Assembly (NCBI GenBank): GCA_943328865.2
Contig: CALQBR020000045.1
Span: 1-8,136, forward strand
DNA length: 8,136 nt
Direction of reading: 5' to 3'
DNA from: Sphingobacterium thalpophilum
GTDB lineage: Bacteria > Bacteroidota > Bacteroidia > Flavobacteriales > Flavobacteriaceae
This document shows, piece by piece, positions 6,325-8,136 of this stretch (positions within the stretch are counted from its first letter, which is position 1; each line of letters begins with the position of its first letter). The position numbers were made by a program, and so were the translations under genes. Under the pieces are notes generated by a model. The model ran no database searches, was not told where the DNA came from, and was given only the letters and a program-made list of their open reading frames with translations.

Positions 6325-7209
6325 ATGGAAAATCAAAAAAGCAATTCAAATTTAAAAGCAATTATCATTGCATTAGCCGTTTTATTATCGGGTAGTTTAG
6401 TTTACATTTATAAAGTAACTACTGATGCTAACTTGACTCAAAAAGTATTAGATAATACTAAAACAGAGAAAGCTTCTGTGATGAAAGATTTAGAAGCACT
6501 CAAAGCAACTTATGATGCTGCTATTGCAGAAAATACCTCAATGTCAGCAGAGTTAATTGCAGAAAGAGACAAAGTGGTTAGTTTGATGGCTGATTTAGAG
6601 CAGTCTAAAGGAGATGCTGCTTCTATGAAAAAATTCAAAAATAAATTTTTTGAATTGCAAACCAAAATGAAAGGCTTAGTACAAGAAAATGAATCGCTAA
6701 AAAAACAAAATGTAACCTTAACCACCCAAAGAGATAGTACGGTAGTTGTTTTAGGAGAAACTAAAAAGAACAATGAGGTTTTGGCAGTTCAAAATGAAGA
6801 ATTAGCCAAAACGGTGGAAAAAGGTTCAAAACTATATGTTACCAATTTAACAACAACTGCATACAAAGTAAAAGGTTCAGGAAAGCAAGTAGAAACTGAA
6901 AAAGCACGACGTGCTGATATGTTAAAAATAAGCTTTACGATATCAGAAAATGCTATTGCAAAATCAGGAGATAAAACCTATTATATTCAGGTAATTGATA
7001 GTAAAAATAATGTTATAGGGGATAAAAAAACAGAAACTTTTTCAGGTAATTTGTTGACTTATAGCTTTGTTACTAATATTAAGTATGAAAATAAATCTGT
7101 TAAAGTAGCACATGATTTACATGGGGATAATTTTGAAAAAGGAACTTACTTTGTAAATATTTTTGATAAAAGTGAGTTGGTTTCAAATACTACTTTTACT
7201 TTGAAATAA
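6325..7209 (+). CDS. Membrane-anchored coiled-coil protein of unknown function
   Basis: I do not recognise a named function. The 294-residue protein has a short charged N terminus (1-10), one hydrophobic segment (about 11-29, KAIIIALAVLLSGSLVYIYK) and then a long Lys/Glu/Ala/Leu-rich region (about 34-166) with heptad-like spacing, very probably coiled coil. A C-terminal part (about 168-294) rich in alternating hydrophobic residues suggests a beta-sandwich-like domain. With no cleavage site or lipobox evident, the N-terminal segment looks like a signal anchor, placing the coiled coil and C-terminal domain in the periplasm (inferred). The C-terminal blocks KARRADMLKISFTISENA (193-210) and FEKGTYFVNIFDKSELV (270-286) resemble, from memory, a domain recurring in uncharacterised Bacteroidota proteins. 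Relatives may be mis-annotated as chromosome-segregation or SMC-like because of the coiled coil. The ATG at 6325 is preceded by an A-rich stretch. The gene lies between hutI and hutG on the opposite strand and ends at a clear terminator. Confidence 0.85.
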   Translation: MENQKSNSNLKAIIIALAVLLSGSLVYIYKVTTDANLTQKVLDNTKTEKASVMKDLEALKATYDAAIAENTSMSAELIAERDKVVSLMADLEQSKGDAASMKKFKNKFFELQTKMKGLVQENESLKKQNVTLTTQRDSTVVVLGETKKNNEVLAVQNEELAKTVEKGSKLYVTNLTTTAYKVKGSGKQVETEKARRADMLKISFTISENAIAKSGDKTYYIQVIDSKNNVIGDKKTETFSGNLLTYSFVTNIKYENKSVKVAHDLHGDNFEKGTYFVNIFDKSELVSNTTFTLK

Positions 7210-7243
7210 AAGACATTTAGCATTTTATTTACCATAATTTAAC

Positions 7244-7276
7244 AAAAAGGGATTCGCTTTAAACGAATCCCTTTTT
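7244..7276. terminator. Bidirectional terminator between the coiled-coil gene and hutI
   Basis: AAAAAGGGATTCG (7244-7256) and CGAATCCCTTTTT (7264-7276) form a perfect 13-bp stem around a 7-base loop, CTTTAAA. The stem ends in T runs on both strands, so it can terminate the plus-strand gene ending at 7209 and the minus-strand hutI ending at 7294. Its position, 18-35 bases beyond each stop codon, fits a shared terminator of convergent genes. Confidence 0.93.
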
Positions 7277-7293
7277 ATTTTAGACTAAAAAAG

Positions 7294-8136
7294 CTAAATG
7301 ACTTTACCTTCAATATAAACATGGTCAATCAGGTTGCTTCCAAAAGCATACGGCAATTGGTATAAAGAAGAGATTGGTTTGGTAATGATAAAATTTGCTT
7401 TTTTACCTATGGTGATACTTCCATGGGTTTCTGAAATACCCATCGCATAAGCACCATTAATTGTAGCTGCATTGATGGATTCTTCTGGTGTCATTTTCAT
7501 TTTAATACAAGCCGTTGCCACCACAAAATTCATATTGCCTGAAGGAGTAGAACCAGGATTAAAGTCGGTAGCTAAAGCCAATGGCAATCCAGCCGCGATC
7601 ATTTCGCGTGCCGGAGTGTAAGGAATACTTAAAAAATAGGAACAAGAAGGCAAAGCCACAGGCATGGTATCGGTATTTTTCAATACTTCAATATCTTCCT
7701 TAGTCATCACCTCAAGATGATCTACTGTTAGTGCTTTGTTTTTCACACTTGCCTGAATACCTCCAATAGCATTGAATTGATTGACATGTATTTTTGGAAT
7801 TAATCCATATTTCAAACCAGCTTCCATGATTTGTTGGGTTTCTTCAACGGAGAAATAACCAGTTTCACAAAACACATCGATATATTCGGCTAAATTTTCG
7901 GCAGCAATTTGAGGTAACATTTCTTGAATAATCAAATCAATATAGCCTTGGTGATTGTCTTTGTATGCCAAAGGAAAAGCGTGAGCACCAAGAAAAGTAG
8001 CCTTAATGGCAATAGGATAATTGGCGGCTAATTTTTTAATTACACGTAGCATTTTCAATTCTCCTTCTACAGAAAGCCCGTAGCCCGATTTAATCTCTGC
8101 ACCGCCAGTCCCTAGTTTCATGACTTCTTCTAATCG
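7294..8136 (-). CDS. hutI: Imidazolonepropionase (partial; 5' end outside the window)
   Basis: This amidohydrolase-superfamily enzyme opens the ring of 4-imidazolone-5-propionate to give N-formimidoyl-L-glutamate, the substrate of HutG. The visible part is 280 residues and ends at a TAG. It continues upstream past the window edge: the codons before the internal Met at 8121 read RLEEV in frame, and HutI is normally about 410 residues, so roughly the first 130 are missing, including the N-terminal H-x-H metal ligands. Visible landmarks, numbered from the window edge, are EIKSGYGL (14-21), LGAHAFP with a conserved His (52), HVNQF with a metal-ligand His (117), VDHLE (His140) and ATDFNPGS with the metal-binding Asp (191). 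The late GSITIGKKANFII segment is the typical C-terminal composite-domain strand of amidohydrolases. It is separated from hutG by the opposite-strand coiled-coil gene and terminator, so the two hut genes are unlikely to share a transcript. Confidence 0.93.
   Translation of the reverse strand, partial: RLEEVMKLGTGGAEIKSGYGLSVEGELKMLRVIKKLAANYPIAIKATFLGAHAFPLAYKDNHQGYIDLIIQEMLPQIAAENLAEYIDVFCETGYFSVEETQQIMEAGLKYGLIPKIHVNQFNAIGGIQASVKNKALTVDHLEVMTKEDIEVLKNTDTMPVALPSCSYFLSIPYTPAREMIAAGLPLALATDFNPGSTPSGNMNFVVATACIKMKMTPEESINAATINGAYAMGISETHGSITIGKKANFIITKPISSLYQLPYAFGSNLIDHVYIEGKVI

Noticed and set aside
6325..7209. SMC/ParA-type chromosome-partition protein
   Set aside because: There is no Walker A or signature motif. 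Similarity to SMC would come only from the coiled coil, and an N-terminal membrane segment is present.
8119..8121. ATG that could be taken as the start of hutI
   Set aside because: The frame stays open to the window edge with family-typical residues (RLEEV) before it, and about 130 N-terminal residues of HutI would be missing. It is an internal Met.

Overview
The window looks like ordinary core chromosome of a Flavobacterium-type member of the Bacteroidota. The DNA is AT-rich and no strong Shine-Dalgarno sequences precede the start codons. Several upstream regions carry the Bacteroidota -7 promoter element TAnnTTTG. The proteins (HolA, EttA, HutG and a short N-terminal piece of a stand-alone HsdR-N domain protein) read like flavobacterial versions of their families. 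This assignment rests on recalled family resemblance, as no database search was possible.

Layout, left to right. A 23-codon start of a leftward gene (HsdR N-terminal domain type) leaves the window at base 1. It is divergent from holA (164-1168, +), which encodes the delta subunit of the DNA polymerase III clamp loader. The ABC-F translation factor gene ettA follows (1307-3001, +) and ends at a strong intrinsic terminator. A structured, gene-free gap of about 185 bases separates ettA from a convergent small heat-shock protein gene (3186-3665, -). Further right, all on the minus strand, are a RhlE-like DEAD-box RNA helicase (3842-5095), formimidoylglutamase hutG (5195-6229) and, at the right edge, imidazolonepropionase hutI (7294 to beyond 8136). 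Between hutG and hutI, on the opposite strand, lies a gene for a membrane-anchored coiled-coil protein of unknown function (6325-7209). It ends at a perfect bidirectional terminator shared with hutI.

How the genes work together. hutI and hutG encode consecutive last steps of histidine degradation: imidazolonepropionate to N-formimidoylglutamate, then to glutamate plus formamide. The intervening gene makes a single hutIG transcript unlikely. holA (replication), ettA (translation), hsp20 (protein quality control) and rhlE (RNA remodelling) are housekeeping or stress genes with no obvious joint pathway.

I found no mobile element, CRISPR array, RNA gene or clear novel system. The points most worth a second look are the unknown coiled-coil gene inside the hut pair, the nested direct and inverted repeats at 3112-3161, and some small promoter-region details.
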